NCBI RefSeq assembly: GCF_015999335.1
Contig: NZ_JAEACP010000002.1
Coordinates: forward strand, 124,001-188,000
DNA from: Tabrizicola soli
GTDB taxonomy: Bacteria; Pseudomonadota; Alphaproteobacteria; Rhodobacterales; Rhodobacteraceae
Direction: 5' to 3'
DNA: 64,000 nt
Below the pieces are notes generated by a model. The model saw only the letters and a list, made by a program, of their open reading frames with translations, was not told the DNA's origin and ran no database searches. Positions 34,428 through 43,707 of this stretch are shown here, in pieces. Every line of letters starts with the position of its first letter. Position 1 is the first letter of the stretch. Position numbers and translations under genes: made by a program.

Positions 34428-35438
34428 TCAGGAACCGGCCGCGACCCCGGCCTCGGCGAAGGTCGCCATGCCGGAATGGCAGGCGACCGCGCCCTGCACC
34501 ACCCCGATCGCCAGCGCCGCACCGGACCCTTCGCCCAGACGCAGGCCAAGCGACAGGAGCGGCTCTTTCCCCAGCCGCTCCAGCAGGCGGGGATGCGCGC
34601 CCTCGGCCGATTGATGCCCGGCGATGCAATGGTCAAGCGCGCCGGGCACCGACCGTTCCAGCACCGCAGCCGCGGCGCAGACGACGAAACCGTCGAGAAT
34701 CACCGGCACCCGGTGCATCCGCGCGGCGAGGATCGCGCCGGTCATCGCCGCCAGTTCGCGCCCGCCGAGGCAGCGCAGGACCTCGAGCGGATCGCCCAGA
34801 ACCGCGGCGTGGCGCGCCAAACCGGCGGCGACGGCGGCCTCTTTCCGGCCAAGTCCCGCATCGTCCACCCCGGTGCCGCGCCCGGCCCAGCCCGTGCCGC
34901 CGTAAAGCGCCGCGGCCAGCGCGGCGGCGACGGTGGTATTGCCGATCCCCATCTCGCCCGCAACGAACAGGTCAGCCTCGGGATCGACGGCGCCGTAGCC
35001 CGCGCGCAGCGCCGCGACGACCTCGGCCTCGGTCATCGCGGGGCCTTGGGTGAAATCGGCGGTCGGACGCTCCAGTTCCAGCGGGACGACATCCAGCTTC
35101 GCGCCAAACGCCTTCGCCAGCTGGTTGATCGCCGCCCCGCCATGGGCGAAGTTCGCCACCATCTGCACCGTGACCTCGGGCGGGAAGGCCGAGACCCCCT
35201 GCGCGGTGACGCCATGATTTCCCGCGAAGATCACGATCTGCGGCCGGCCGGCATGCGGCTTGTCGGTGCCCTGCCAGCCCGCCAGCCAGAGCGCCACCTG
35301 CTCGAGTCGCCCAAGCGCGCCGGGCGGCTTGGTCAACTGGCCGTTCCGCGCCCCGGCCCCGGCCAGCGCCGCCGCGTCGGGCGTGGGAAGGCGGTCGAGG
35401 AGGCTGCGAAATTCGGCGAGGGTCTGGAACGGCATCAT
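34428..35438 (-). CDS. cobT: Nicotinate-nucleotide--dimethylbenzimidazole phosphoribosyltransferase CobT
   Basis: A 336-residue enzyme that makes alpha-ribazole phosphate for the lower loop of cobalamin. Family motifs: [57 protein letters not shown], and the catalytic-glutamate region [20 protein letters not shown]. Length is normal. It diverges from cobS across 132 bases; the products act in consecutive steps of nucleotide loop assembly. Confidence 0.96.
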   Translation of the reverse strand: MMPFQTLAEFRSLLDRLPTPDAAALAGAGARNGQLTKPPGALGRLEQVALWLAGWQGTDKPHAGRPQIVIFAGNHGVTAQGVSAFPPEVTVQMVANFAHGGAAINQLAKAFGAKLDVVPLELERPTADFTQGPAMTEAEVVAALRAGYGAVDPEADLFVAGEMGIGNTTVAAALAAALYGGTGWAGRGTGVDDAGLGRKEAAVAAGLARHAAVLGDPLEVLRCLGGRELAAMTGAILAARMHRVPVILDGFVVCAAAAVLERSVPGALDHCIAGHQSAEGAHPRLLERLGKEPLLSLGLRLGEGSGAALAIGVVQGAVACHSGMATFAEAGVAAGS

Positions 35439-35570
35439 CTACTCCCGATTGATCCTGAGACGGCTTGGGGCTACCCCATGGCCCAAGGCAGGGCCAGCCG
35501 GGATGTGCCGCTTTGGGCCTGCTTCGCGACATGGCGTCGGATTGCCGCAGGGTGAACTGGGGGAAGTGGA

Positions 35571-36299
35571 ATGTGGGATGATCTTGCCTCGGGCTTTGCG
35601 CTGCTGACGCGGCTGCCGATGCCGGAGCACCGGGGGACGGGCGCGGCCTCGGCCTGGGCCTGGCCGCTGGTCGGCGCGACGCTGGGGGCGCTGGCCGCCG
35701 CGCTGGCGGGGATCGCGCTGTGGCTGGGCTTCACGCCGGGGGTCACGGCGGCCATGGTGCTGGCGCTGGGGGCGATCCTGACCGGGGGCCTGCATGAGGA
35801 CGGCCTGTCGGATACGGCCGACGGGTTGTTCGGCGGCTGGACGCGCGAGCGGCGGCTGGAAATCATGAAGGACAGCCGGGTCGGAAGCTACGGCGTGCTG
35901 GCGCTGCTGCTGGTCACCCTGGCGCGCTGGTCGGCGCTGGTGACGATCCTCACCGCCGGAGAGATCTGGGCGCTGGTCGCGGTGGGCGCGCTGGCGCGGT
36001 CGCCGATGGCGGCGCTGATGGCGGGCCTGCCGAATGCGCGCGGCACCGGGCTGAGTCATGCGACCGGCCGCCCGCCGCGGGACCGGGTGCTGGCCGGGAT
36101 CGGGATCGCGGTGCTGATCGCGCTGATCTTCACCGGGGGCACCGCGCTGCCCATGGCGGCGCTGGTGGTGCTGGCCTCGCTGTGGCTGGCGCGGCTGGCG
36201 CTGCGGCGGATCGGCGGGCAGACCGGCGATATCCTGGGCGCGGCGGAGCAACTGGCCGAGGTGGCCTGCCTGGCCGTCCTTGCCGCCAGCGCGGGGTAA
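35571..36299 (+). CDS. cobS: Adenosylcobinamide-GDP ribazoletransferase CobS (CobV)
   Basis: A 242-residue inner-membrane enzyme with about six hydrophobic segments that joins adenosylcobinamide-GDP to alpha-ribazole (phosphate). The hallmark motif TGGLHEDGLSDTADGLFGGW with conserved aspartates is at about 65-85, followed by RRLEIMKDSRVGSYGVLALL. The start FALLTRLPMP is typical. Divergent to cobT. Confidence 0.96.
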   Translation: MWDDLASGFALLTRLPMPEHRGTGAASAWAWPLVGATLGALAAALAGIALWLGFTPGVTAAMVLALGAILTGGLHEDGLSDTADGLFGGWTRERRLEIMKDSRVGSYGVLALLLVTLARWSALVTILTAGEIWALVAVGALARSPMAALMAGLPNARGTGLSHATGRPPRDRVLAGIGIAVLIALIFTGGTALPMAALVVLASLWLARLALRRIGGQTGDILGAAEQLAEVACLAVLAASAG

Positions 36300-36383
36300 G
36301 TCTGCGTTCCGCGCGCATCCGAAGCTCTGGCATTTGCGCCTGCGCCGCGATACATCGGCGGAACCAGACGCAGGATGCCGCCC

Positions 36384-37466
36384 ATGTCAGATTACTCCGA
36401 CGCCATTTCCTCGATCGAGGACATCATCGAGGATGCCCGCAACGGGCGGATGTTCATCCTCGTCGATCACGAGGACCGCGAGAACGAGGGCGACCTGGTG
36501 ATCCCGGCGCAGATGTGCACGCCCCATGCGATCAACTTCATGGCGACGCATGGCCGGGGCCTGATCTGCCTGGCGATGCCGAAGGAACGGATCGACGCCC
36601 TGGGCCTGCCGCTGATGAGCCCGAAGAACTCCAGCCGGCACGAGACGGCCTTCACGCTCTCGATCGAGGCGCGCGAGGGGGTGACGACCGGGATCTCGGC
36701 CGCCGACCGGGCGCGGACGGTCTCGGTCGCGATCGACCCGACCAAGGGCGCGGCCGACATCGCGACGCCGGGCCACATCTTCCCGCTGCGCGCCCGCGAG
36801 GGCGGCGTCCTGATCCGCGCGGGCCATACCGAGGCGGCGGTCGACGTCAGCCGCCTGGCCGGGCTGAACCCCTCGGGCGTGATCTGCGAGATCATGAACG
36901 ACGACGGCACCATGGCGCGGCTGCCGGACCTGATCACCTTCGCCCAGAAGCACGGGCTGAAGATCGGCACGATCAGCGACCTGATCGCCTATCGCCGCCG
37001 GCATGACAACCTGATCACGGAAAAGGCGGTGAAGTCGGTCGCCTCGGCGCATGGCGGCGACTGGCTGATGCGGGTCTTTGCCGACGAGACCCATGGCGAC
37101 GAGCATATCGTGCTGTCGAAGGGCGATCTTGCCGCCCCCGGCCCGGTGCTGGTGCGGGTCCATGCGCTGAACCCGCTGGAGGATGTGCTGGGCGTGGGCG
37201 GCGGCGGCGAGTTGCCGGCGGCGATGCGGATCATCGCGGCCGAGGGGCGCGGGGTGGTGGTGCTGCTGCGCGACACGACGATGAAGATGGTCACGCCGGG
37301 CGAACATTCGCCGCAGACGCTGCGGCAATATGGCGTGGGGGCGCAGATCCTCTCCGCGCTGGGGCTGTCGTCGATCACGCTGGTGACGAATTCCGCCGCG
37401 CCGAAGTTCGTGGGGCTGGAGGCCTACGGGCTGACGATCGCGGGCACCCGCCCGATCAAGGAGTAA
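36384..37466 (+). CDS. ribB: 3,4-dihydroxy-2-butanone 4-phosphate synthase with degenerate GTP cyclohydrolase II-like domain
   Basis: A 360-residue protein. The N-terminal domain (about 1-205) is an intact DHBP synthase: FILVDHEDRENEGDLVIPAQ binds magnesium and substrate, FMATHGRGLICLAM, DPTKGAADIATPGHIFPLRA and RAGHTEAAVDVSRLAGL follow. The C-terminal part has the length and shape of GTP cyclohydrolase II, but the zinc-binding cysteines (normally a GEC...RCDCG pattern) are missing; the equivalent stretch reads VHALNPLEDVLGVGGGGELP. It therefore probably supplies only the four-carbon unit for riboflavin. ATG 36384 has an AGGA eight bases upstream; ATG 36375 does not. It heads ribB-ribH-nusB. 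Confidence 0.93.
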   Translation: MSDYSDAISSIEDIIEDARNGRMFILVDHEDRENEGDLVIPAQMCTPHAINFMATHGRGLICLAMPKERIDALGLPLMSPKNSSRHETAFTLSIEAREGVTTGISAADRARTVSVAIDPTKGAADIATPGHIFPLRAREGGVLIRAGHTEAAVDVSRLAGLNPSGVICEIMNDDGTMARLPDLITFAQKHGLKIGTISDLIAYRRRHDNLITEKAVKSVASAHGGDWLMRVFADETHGDEHIVLSKGDLAAPGPVLVRVHALNPLEDVLGVGGGGELPAAMRIIAAEGRGVVVLLRDTTMKMVTPGEHSPQTLRQYGVGAQILSALGLSSITLVTNSAAPKFVGLEAYGLTIAGTRPIKE

Positions 37467-37470
37467 TCCC

Positions 37471-37971
37471 ATGGCCGGGACCGAGACGCATTACACGCTG
37501 CCGCTGCCCGGGTTCGACAAGCCGGTGAAGCTTCTGATCGTGGTGGCGCCCTATTACAGGGACATCGCCGACAACCTTATCGCGGGCGCGCGTGCGGTGG
37601 GCGCGGCCTGCGGGGCCGAGGTCGACCTGGTCGAGGTCCCCGGCGCGCTGGAGGTGCCCTCGGCCATCGCCATGGCGCAAAGGCTGGCGGAATATGACGG
37701 CTATGTCGCGCTCGGCTGCGTGATCCGGGGCGAGACGACGCATTACGACACGGTCTGCAACGATTCCTCCCGCGCGCTCAGCCTTCTGGGCCTGCAGGGG
37801 GCCTGCATCGGCAACGGCATCCTGACGGTCGAGAACCGGGCCCAGGCCGAGGTGCGGGCGGATCCCGCGGGCCAGGACAAGGGCGGCGGGGCGGCCGCGG
37901 CGGCCTTGCACCTGATCGCGCTTTCGCGCAAATGGGCCGGGAAATCCAAGGGGATCGGCTTCCGGGCATGA
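37471..37971 (+). CDS. ribH: 6,7-dimethyl-8-ribityllumazine synthase RibH
   Basis: A 166-residue lumazine synthase that condenses the DHBP product with the ribityl-uracil intermediate. Seen: LIVVAPYYRDIADNLIAGA, VEVPGALEVPSAIAMAQRL, LGCVIRGETTHYDTVCNDSS and GNGILTVENRAQAEVRAD, the active-site sequences of the family. It starts four bases after ribB and its stop overlaps the nusB ATG (ATGA), a conserved arrangement in alphaproteobacteria. Confidence 0.96.
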   Translation: MAGTETHYTLPLPGFDKPVKLLIVVAPYYRDIADNLIAGARAVGAACGAEVDLVEVPGALEVPSAIAMAQRLAEYDGYVALGCVIRGETTHYDTVCNDSSRALSLLGLQGACIGNGILTVENRAQAEVRADPAGQDKGGGAAAAALHLIALSRKWAGKSKGIGFRA

Positions 37972-38435
37972 CGGACAAGGGGCAGCAGAAGCGCCAGATG
38001 AAATCGGCCGCGCGGCTTTACGCCGTGCAGGCGCTTTTCCAGATGGAAGTGTCGGGCCAGACGGTCGAGGCGGTGACGCGCGAGTTCGAGACGCATCGCC
38101 TCGGCGCGACCTATGACGAGGGCGAGTTCGCCGAGGGCGACGTCGACCATTTCCGCGCCGTCGTGGGCGCGGCGGTGAACTGGCAGGCGAAGATCGACCA
38201 GATGACCGACCGCGCGCTGGTCGCGGCCTGGCCGATCGACCGGATCGACCCGGTGCTGCGCGCGCTCTTTCGCGCGGCGGGGGCGGAACTCGTCGACATG
38301 GCGACGCCGCCCAAGGTGACTATCACCGAATATGTCGACGTGGCGAAGGCCTTCTTCCCCGAGGGCAAGGAGCCGAAGTTCGTCAACGCCGTGCTCGACC
38401 ACATGGCGCGCGAGGCCAAGCCCGGGGCCTTCTGA
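37968..38435 (+). CDS. nusB: Transcription antitermination factor NusB
   Basis: A 155-residue all-helical RNA-binding protein that, with NusE, loads on boxA RNA of rRNA operons. SAARLYAVQALFQMEVSGQT at the start and IDRIDPVLRALFRAAGAEL, TITEYVDVAKAFFPEGKEPK and FVNAVLDHMAREA at the end are typical. Start ATG 37968 overlaps ribH. The ribH-nusB pairing is a common operon. Confidence 0.94.
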   Translation: MTDKGQQKRQMKSAARLYAVQALFQMEVSGQTVEAVTREFETHRLGATYDEGEFAEGDVDHFRAVVGAAVNWQAKIDQMTDRALVAAWPIDRIDPVLRALFRAAGAELVDMATPPKVTITEYVDVAKAFFPEGKEPKFVNAVLDHMAREAKPGAF

Positions 38436-38477
38436 CGCGTCGAGGGGGTGGCGAAACCCGATGATGGAGCCCGTGAC

Positions 38478-38864
38478 ATGCGCCTGCTTTCCCTTGCCGC
38501 CCTTCTGGCCGTGACAACCACCGCAGCCTGCGCCCAGGACCCTGTCGGGGTGGACTGGCGGCTCGTCTCGGTCGACGGGGTGGCGGTCGACTATCCCGCC
38601 ACCTTGCGGATCGCGGCGGATGGCGGCCTGTCCGGGCAGGCGCCGTGCAACAGCTGGTCCAGCCTGAACGGGGCAGCCCTGCCGGAACTGGATGTGCAGG
38701 GCATCCGGGCGACCCGGATGGCCTGCGACCGCCTGGGGGAGGAAGCGGCCTTCTTCGCGGCGCTGGAGGCGATGACCCGGGCCGAGGTGTCGGAGGACGG
38801 GAGACTGGTGCTGACGGGGCCGGAAGGGCGGAGCCTGGAATTCGGAAGCGTCGGGGCCGAGTGA
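38478..38864 (+). CDS. META domain (HslJ-like) exported protein
   Basis: A 128-residue protein with an N-terminal export signal (LLSLAALLAVTTTAACA; Cys may be lipid-modified but the lipobox is not canonical). The mature part has the META pattern DWRLVSVDGV, ADGGLSGQAPCNSWSSLNGA and ATRMACDRLGEEAAFFAALE. Related HslJ proteins are envelope proteins linked to novobiocin resistance in E. coli. It follows nusB but is probably separate. Confidence 0.85.
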   Translation: MRLLSLAALLAVTTTAACAQDPVGVDWRLVSVDGVAVDYPATLRIAADGGLSGQAPCNSWSSLNGAALPELDVQGIRATRMACDRLGEEAAFFAALEAMTRAEVSEDGRLVLTGPEGRSLEFGSVGAE

Positions 38865-38876
38865 CCCTGGGCCGCA

Positions 38877-39002
38877 AGGTGGGCGGATCGCCCACCCTGC
38901 GCGGGCCACGGCAGGGTGCGGACCCTGTCGTAAGGTGGGTGATTCACCCACCCTGCCCTGCGAAATCCGGGCGCGGGTTAAGGTGGGCGATTCGCCCACC
39001 CT
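38877..39002. repeat. Triple array of family B palindromes
   Basis: Three copies of AGGTGGG-YGATTCR-CCCACCCT type occur at 38877-38898, 38933-38954 and 38980-39002, between the convergent META and hydrolase genes. Each could form an 8-9-bp stem. The last one overlaps the end of the hydrolase gene. Confidence 0.85.
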
Positions 39003-39945
39003 ACGGGCGGGAGGCCTCGAAAAGCGCGGCGGCGCGGTCGAAGAACCGGCGGCGGACCTCGGGGCCTTCCATCATGATCTCGTGCTCGGCCCCCGGATAG
39101 ATGTCCAGCTCTCCCCCCGGCCAGTGGGCCATCCGCAGATGCACCGGGGCCAGGTCCACCACCTTCTCGCGCGACCCCATGGCGCAGATCACCGGCAGGT
39201 CCGGCGCAGGCCGCGCCGCGAGTGCCGCGCATTCGCGCAGCGCCGCGCGCAGCCAGGCGATCGACGGCCCGCCCAGCGCCAGCCCCGGCACCGCATGCAG
39301 CTGCGCGGCCATGTAGTCCCACATCCCGCGGTCCGTGGTCAGCACATTGCCCTCGAAGGGCGCGGTCAGGATGTAGGACTCGCCCCCCGTCGTCGGGGCA
39401 TAGCGGTGGGCATAGCGCAAGGGGCCGGCCAGCGCCGAGACCACATGCGCCACCGGGCGCAGCCAGGCGGCCATCGAGATCCCCCACATCGGCGCCGAGA
39501 ACACCGCCGAGCGGAAAGGCAGGCCGCGCATCAGGCCGCGCAGGCCGATGCAGCCGCCCATGGAATGGGCCAGGATATGCCAGGGCTCGGGCAGGCCGGC
39601 CTGCCGCGCGGCGGCCAGCATCACGTCGAAATCCTGCTGGTATTCGGAGAAATCGCCGACATGGCCCGCCATCGGATCGGGCAGCGCCCGGTCGGCCAGG
39701 CCCTGGCCGCGCCAGTCTATCGTGATGACCGACCAGCCCCGCGCGATGAGGTCGCCCGCCGCGCGGCCGTATTTCTCGACGCATTCGGTCCGGCCGGGCA
39801 GCAGGAACACCGTCCCCTTCGCCCCGCCCTGCCACCAGGCCAGCCGGATCCGCACAGCACCCGCCCGCGCCCAGACCGCGACCGCGCCCGGCGGGGAGTC
39901 GGCGATCCCTTCGTGAAAGGGCGCAGGCGTCAGTCCCTGGATCAC
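39001..39945 (-). CDS. Alpha/beta hydrolase (lysophospholipase/monoglyceride lipase-like)
   Basis: A 314-residue serine hydrolase of the Hydrolase_4 group. Seen: GTVFLLPGRTECVEKYG oxyanion region, WSVITIDWRGQGLADR, the nucleophile elbow WHILAHSMGGCIGLRG with catalytic Ser, and a late Asp (YPGAEHEIMMEGPE contains the His). The GTG start at 39945 overlaps the stop of the SCP2 gene upstream. Substrate is probably a monoacyl lipid, inferred from the family and from the neighbouring lipid-binding SCP2 protein. Confidence 0.88.
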   Translation of the reverse strand: MIQGLTPAPFHEGIADSPPGAVAVWARAGAVRIRLAWWQGGAKGTVFLLPGRTECVEKYGRAAGDLIARGWSVITIDWRGQGLADRALPDPMAGHVGDFSEYQQDFDVMLAAARQAGLPEPWHILAHSMGGCIGLRGLMRGLPFRSAVFSAPMWGISMAAWLRPVAHVVSALAGPLRYAHRYAPTTGGESYILTAPFEGNVLTTDRGMWDYMAAQLHAVPGLALGGPSIAWLRAALRECAALAARPAPDLPVICAMGSREKVVDLAPVHLRMAHWPGGELDIYPGAEHEIMMEGPEVRRRFFDRAAALFEASRP

Positions 39946-40229
39946 CCCAGCACCGCGCCAAGCTTCATCGCCTGGCCCATGCTGCCGTCCACCTTCAGCT
40001 TGCCGGACATGAAGGCCATGGTCGGGTTCATCGCGCCGTCGAGGATCGCGCGGAACACATCGGCCTCAGCGGTCAGGGTCACGTCGGCCTCCTCATCCCC
40101 GGCGCGGACGCCGGCGTGGTCCAGCATGATCGTCCCCTCGCCCGGGATGACGAACTTGGCCACCCCATCATAGCCGCCCGACAGTTTCGCCGACAGTGCC
40201 TTCACCGCCGCATCGATCAGTTCGCTCAT
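39942..40229 (-). CDS. SCP2 sterol-binding domain protein
   Basis: A 95-residue stand-alone SCP2 fold: FVIPGEGTIMLDHAGVRAG, ADVTLTAEADVFRAILDGAM and MAFMSGKLKVDGSMGQAMKL are the family pattern. Such small proteins bind lipids or acyl-CoA. It overlaps the downstream hydrolase GTG by four bases, so the pair is co-translated and probably works on lipids. Confidence 0.92.
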   Translation of the reverse strand: MSELIDAAVKALSAKLSGGYDGVAKFVIPGEGTIMLDHAGVRAGDEEADVTLTAEADVFRAILDGAMNPTMAFMSGKLKVDGSMGQAMKLGAVLG

Positions 40230-40293
40230 CGCATCTCTCCTTCGTGACCCGGGCGACACTGGCAATCCCGCGCGGATCGGTTACCTTCACGTT

Positions 40294-40857
40294 ATGGGTG
40301 TCCGTGCCGCCATTCTCAATCGTATCGTTGCGGCACTTGTTCCGCTTTTCCTGACTTGCGGCCTGGCTGCGGCCGGGGACAGTGCCCGGCTGGACGATCT
40401 GTTCACCCGGCTGCAGACCGCCGAGCCTGCAGAGGCCGCCCGGATCGAGAGCGAGATCTGGATCGAATGGTCGAAATCCGGCTCGCCCGCGATCGACCTT
40501 CTTCTGCAGCGCGGGCGCGATGCGCTGGAGCTGGGCGATACCGGGCAGGCCATCGCGCATTTCACAGCCGTCATCGACCATGACCCCGATTTCGCCGAGG
40601 GCTGGAACGGGCGGGCCACGGCCTATTTCCAGGCGGGGGAGTTCGGACCCTCGCTTGCCGACATCGCGCATGTGCTGACGCTGAACCCGCGCCATTTCGG
40701 GGCGCTGGCGGGCCTGGGCGCGATCTTCGAGGACAGCGACCGGCCGGACAAGGCGCTGGCGGCCTATCGGGCGGCGCTGGCGATCCATCCGCATCTGGAG
40801 GGCATCCCCGAGGCGGTGGAGCGGCTGGAGACCGAGGCCGAGGGGCAGGAGCTTTAA
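40294..40857 (+). CDS. TPR repeat periplasmic protein
   Basis: A 187-residue protein with a signal peptide (IVAALVPLFLTCGLAAAG) and about three tetratricopeptide repeats from residue 70: LLLQRGRDALELGDTGQAIA, FAEGWNGRATAYFQAGEFGP and FGALAGLGAIFEDSDRPDKA. TPR proteins act as protein-binding scaffolds; the partner is not evident. It lies three bases before the helicase gene on the same strand, suggesting co-transcription. Confidence 0.87.
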   Translation: MGVRAAILNRIVAALVPLFLTCGLAAAGDSARLDDLFTRLQTAEPAEAARIESEIWIEWSKSGSPAIDLLLQRGRDALELGDTGQAIAHFTAVIDHDPDFAEGWNGRATAYFQAGEFGPSLADIAHVLTLNPRHFGALAGLGAIFEDSDRPDKALAAYRAALAIHPHLEGIPEAVERLETEAEGQEL

Positions 40858-40860
40858 CCG

Positions 40861-43707
40861 ATGGACGCCCAGCGGCGGGTGACGGCGGTCCTCGGGCCGA
40901 CCAACACCGGCAAGACCCACCATGCGATCGAGCGGATGCTGGCGCACCGCACCGGGGTGATCGGCCTGCCGTTGCGGCTGCTGGCGCGGGAGGTCTATGA
41001 CCGGATCGTGGCCCGCGTCGGCCCCTCGGTCGTGGCCCTGGTCACCGGCGAGGAACGGATCGTGCCCGAGCGGACGCAGTACTGGGTCTGCACCACCGAG
41101 GCGATGCCCTTGGAGATCGGCGCGGATTTCGTCGCGGTGGACGAGATCCAGCTTTGCGCCGACGCCGACCGGGGGCATGTCTTCACCGACCGGCTCCTGC
41201 GGGCGCGCGGGCTGCACGAGACGCTGTTCCTGGGGTCGGACACCATGCGCGGGGCGATTGCGGCGCTGGTGCCGCATGTCACCTTCCTGCGCCGCGACCG
41301 GCTCTCGACGCTGACCTACACCGGGTCGAAGAAGATCAGCCGGATGCCGCCCCGGTCGGCCATCGTCGGCTTCTCCGTTGAAAACGTCTATGCCATCGCC
41401 GAATTGATCCGGCGGCAGAAGGGCGGCTGCGCGGTGGTGATGGGGGCGCTTTCCCCCCGGACACGGAACGCTCAGGTCGCGCTCTATCAGAACGGCGACG
41501 TGGATTACCTGGTCGCGACCGATGCCATCGGCATGGGGCTGAACCTCGACATCAAGCATGTCGCCTTCTCGGCCACGGCCAAGTTCGACGGGCGACGGAT
41601 GCGGGCGCTTTATCCGCACGAGCTGGCGCAGATCGCGGGCCGGGCGGGCCGCCATACCGAGGACGGGACCTTCGGCGTCACCGGCGAGGCGCGGCCCTTC
41701 GACGAGGACCTGGTCGAGGCCATCGAGACCCACCGCTTCGCCCCGGTGAAGAAACTGCACTGGCGCAACGAATCGCTGGAATTCGGCAGCGCCGAGCGGC
41801 TGATCCGCAGCCTGGAGGAGCCCACGTCAAACGACTGGCTGACCCGCGCGCGCGAGGCGGACGACCTTCTGGCCCTGAAGGCGCTGGCCGCCATGCCCGA
41901 GGTGCGGGACCGGCTGACCGAACCGAAGCGCGTGCAGCTTCTCTGGGACGTCTGCCGCATTCCGGACTTCCGTTCCTCCTCCGGCACGGAACATGCCACC
42001 CTGCTGGCGCGGATCTACGAATTCCTGGTCGGCAGGGGCCTTGGCGGCGGCCGCATCCCCTCGGACTGGCTCGCGCAGGCGATCAAGCGCATCGACCGGA
42101 CCGAGGGCGACATCGACGCGCTCTCGCGCCGGCTGGCCTATATCCGCACCTGGACCTATGTCAGTCAGCGGAAAAACTGGGTCCAGGACGAAAGCCATTG
42201 GCGCGAGGAAACCCGCGCTGTAGAAGACCGCCTGTCGGATGCCCTGCATGCGGCATTGACGCAACGATTTGTCGACCGGCGGACGTCTGTCCTGCTTCGC
42301 CGGTTGAAGCAGAAGGAGGCTCTGGTGGCCGAAGTGAACGACAAGGGCGAAGTGACGGTCGAGGGCGAATTCGCCGGCCGGCTGGAGGGATTCCGCTTCC
42401 GCCAGGATGCCAGCGCGACGGGCGATGCCGCGCGCACGCTGGCGCAGGCCGCGCTCCAGGCGCTGAAGCCCGAGTTCCACCTGCGCGCCGACCGCTTCTA
42501 CAACGCGCCGGACACCGAGCTGGACTTCACCGAACAGGGCGGCCTGATGTGGGGCAGCAATGCCGTCGGCAAGCTGGTCAAGGGCGCCGAGCCCGCGAAA
42601 CCGGCGGTCGAGGCCTTCGTGGACGAGGAAGCCGGTCCCGAGGTCGCGGAAAAGGTGCGCCGCCGCCTGCAGCACTTCATCGACCGCAAGGTCGCGGCGC
42701 AGTTCGACCCGCTTCTGGCAATGGGCCGGGACGAGACGCTGACCGGCCTCGCCCGCGGTTTCGCCTTCCGCCTGACCGAGGCGATGGGCGTCCTGCCCCG
42801 CGATACCGTGGCCGCCGAGGTCAAGGATCTGGACCAGGAGGCGCGCGGGGCGCTGCGCAAGCATGGCGTCCGCTTCGGCCAGTTCACCATCTTCCTGCCC
42901 GCGCTCTTGAAGCCCGCGCCCACCCGGCTGCGGCTGGTGTTGTGGTCGCTGTGGAACGGGTTGCAGGAGTTCCCGGAATCGCCGCCTCCGGGCCTGGTCA
43001 CCATTCCGAACGTCCAGGAAGTGCCGAAGCAGCATTACACGCTCGCGGGCTACCACCCGGCCGGCGCGCGGGCGATCCGCATCGACATGCTGGAACGCCT
43101 GGCCGACATCCTGCGGCAAAAGGACAGCCGCGCCGGTTTCGAGGCGACGCCCGACATGCTCTCGATCACCGGCATGACGCTGGACCAGTTCGCCGACCTG
43201 ATGGCGGGCCTGGGCTACAAGGGCGAGAAGGCCGAGCGGGTCAAGGTCAAGGCGGCCGAGGCGCCGAAGGCCCCCGAAATCTCCGAGGAGGCCGCCGCCG
43301 CCATCGCGGCAGGCGTGCCGATCCCGGAAGAGGTCTCGATCCTCGCCCCCGAGCCCGCGCCGGAACCCGAGGCCGCGCCGGAGATGGAGTCCTTCTACAC
43401 CTTCACCTGGGCGCCGAAGCCGCGTCCGCGCCCCGAACGTGGCGGCGAGCGCGGCCCCCGGCCCGAGCGGAAAGAGGGCGACCGCCCGCGCGGCGACCGT
43501 CCCCGGCGCGAAGGCCAGGGCGAGCGTCCGCAGGGCGACCGGCCGAAGCACGACCGGCCCAAGGGCGACCGTCCCGACCGCAAGGGCGGCAAGCCGCAGC
43601 GCGATGACCGGCAGAAAAGCTTCGAGGCCCGCCCGCCGCGCGCCGAAAAGCCGATCGACCCCGACAACCCCTTCGCCGCGCTCCTCGCGCTCAAGGGCAA
43701 GGTCTGA
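40861..43707 (+). CDS. Suv3-like superfamily 2 RNA helicase
   Basis: A 948-residue helicase resembling mitochondrial Suv3. Motif I VLGPTNTGKTHHAIE lies at 9-23; IGLPLRLLAREVYDRI follows; motif II is VAVDEIQL (DEIQ rather than DEAD); motif III region FLGSDTMRG; motif V VATDAIGMGLNLDIKHV; motif VI QIAGRAGRHTEDGTFG. A Suv3-type C-terminal domain follows. From about residue 845 the tail is a basic, Arg/Gly/Pro-rich repeat (GDRPRGDRPRREGQGERP pattern) likely to bind RNA. Alphaproteobacterial proteins of this group are thought to be relatives of the mitochondrial enzyme. Its stop is followed at once by a TTG start of an Hsp15 gene. Confidence 0.9.
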   Translation: MDAQRRVTAVLGPTNTGKTHHAIERMLAHRTGVIGLPLRLLAREVYDRIVARVGPSVVALVTGEERIVPERTQYWVCTTEAMPLEIGADFVAVDEIQLCADADRGHVFTDRLLRARGLHETLFLGSDTMRGAIAALVPHVTFLRRDRLSTLTYTGSKKISRMPPRSAIVGFSVENVYAIAELIRRQKGGCAVVMGALSPRTRNAQVALYQNGDVDYLVATDAIGMGLNLDIKHVAFSATAKFDGRRMRALYPHELAQIAGRAGRHTEDGTFGVTGEARPFDEDLVEAIETHRFAPVKKLHWRNESLEFGSAERLIRSLEEPTSNDWLTRAREADDLLALKALAAMPEVRDRLTEPKRVQLLWDVCRIPDFRSSSGTEHATLLARIYEFLVGRGLGGGRIPSDWLAQAIKRIDRTEGDIDALSRRLAYIRTWTYVSQRKNWVQDESHWREETRAVEDRLSDALHAALTQRFVDRRTSVLLRRLKQKEALVAEVNDKGEVTVEGEFAGRLEGFRFRQDASATGDAARTLAQAALQALKPEFHLRADRFYNAPDTELDFTEQGGLMWGSNAVGKLVKGAEPAKPAVEAFVDEEAGPEVAEKVRRRLQHFIDRKVAAQFDPLLAMGRDETLTGLARGFAFRLTEAMGVLPRDTVAAEVKDLDQEARGALRKHGVRFGQFTIFLPALLKPAPTRLRLVLWSLWNGLQEFPESPPPGLVTIPNVQEVPKQHYTLAGYHPAGARAIRIDMLERLADILRQKDSRAGFEATPDMLSITGMTLDQFADLMAGLGYKGEKAERVKVKAAEAPKAPEISEEAAAAIAAGVPIPEEVSILAPEPAPEPEAAPEMESFYTFTWAPKPRPRPERGGERGPRPERKEGDRPRGDRPRREGQGERPQGDRPKHDRPKGDRPDRKGGKPQRDDRQKSFEARPPRAEKPIDPDNPFAALLALKGKV

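Noticed and set aside
35439-35570. Cobalamin riboswitch between cobT and cobS
   Set aside because: The gap is only 132 bases and lacks the B12 box and GCCACTG-type core on either strand.
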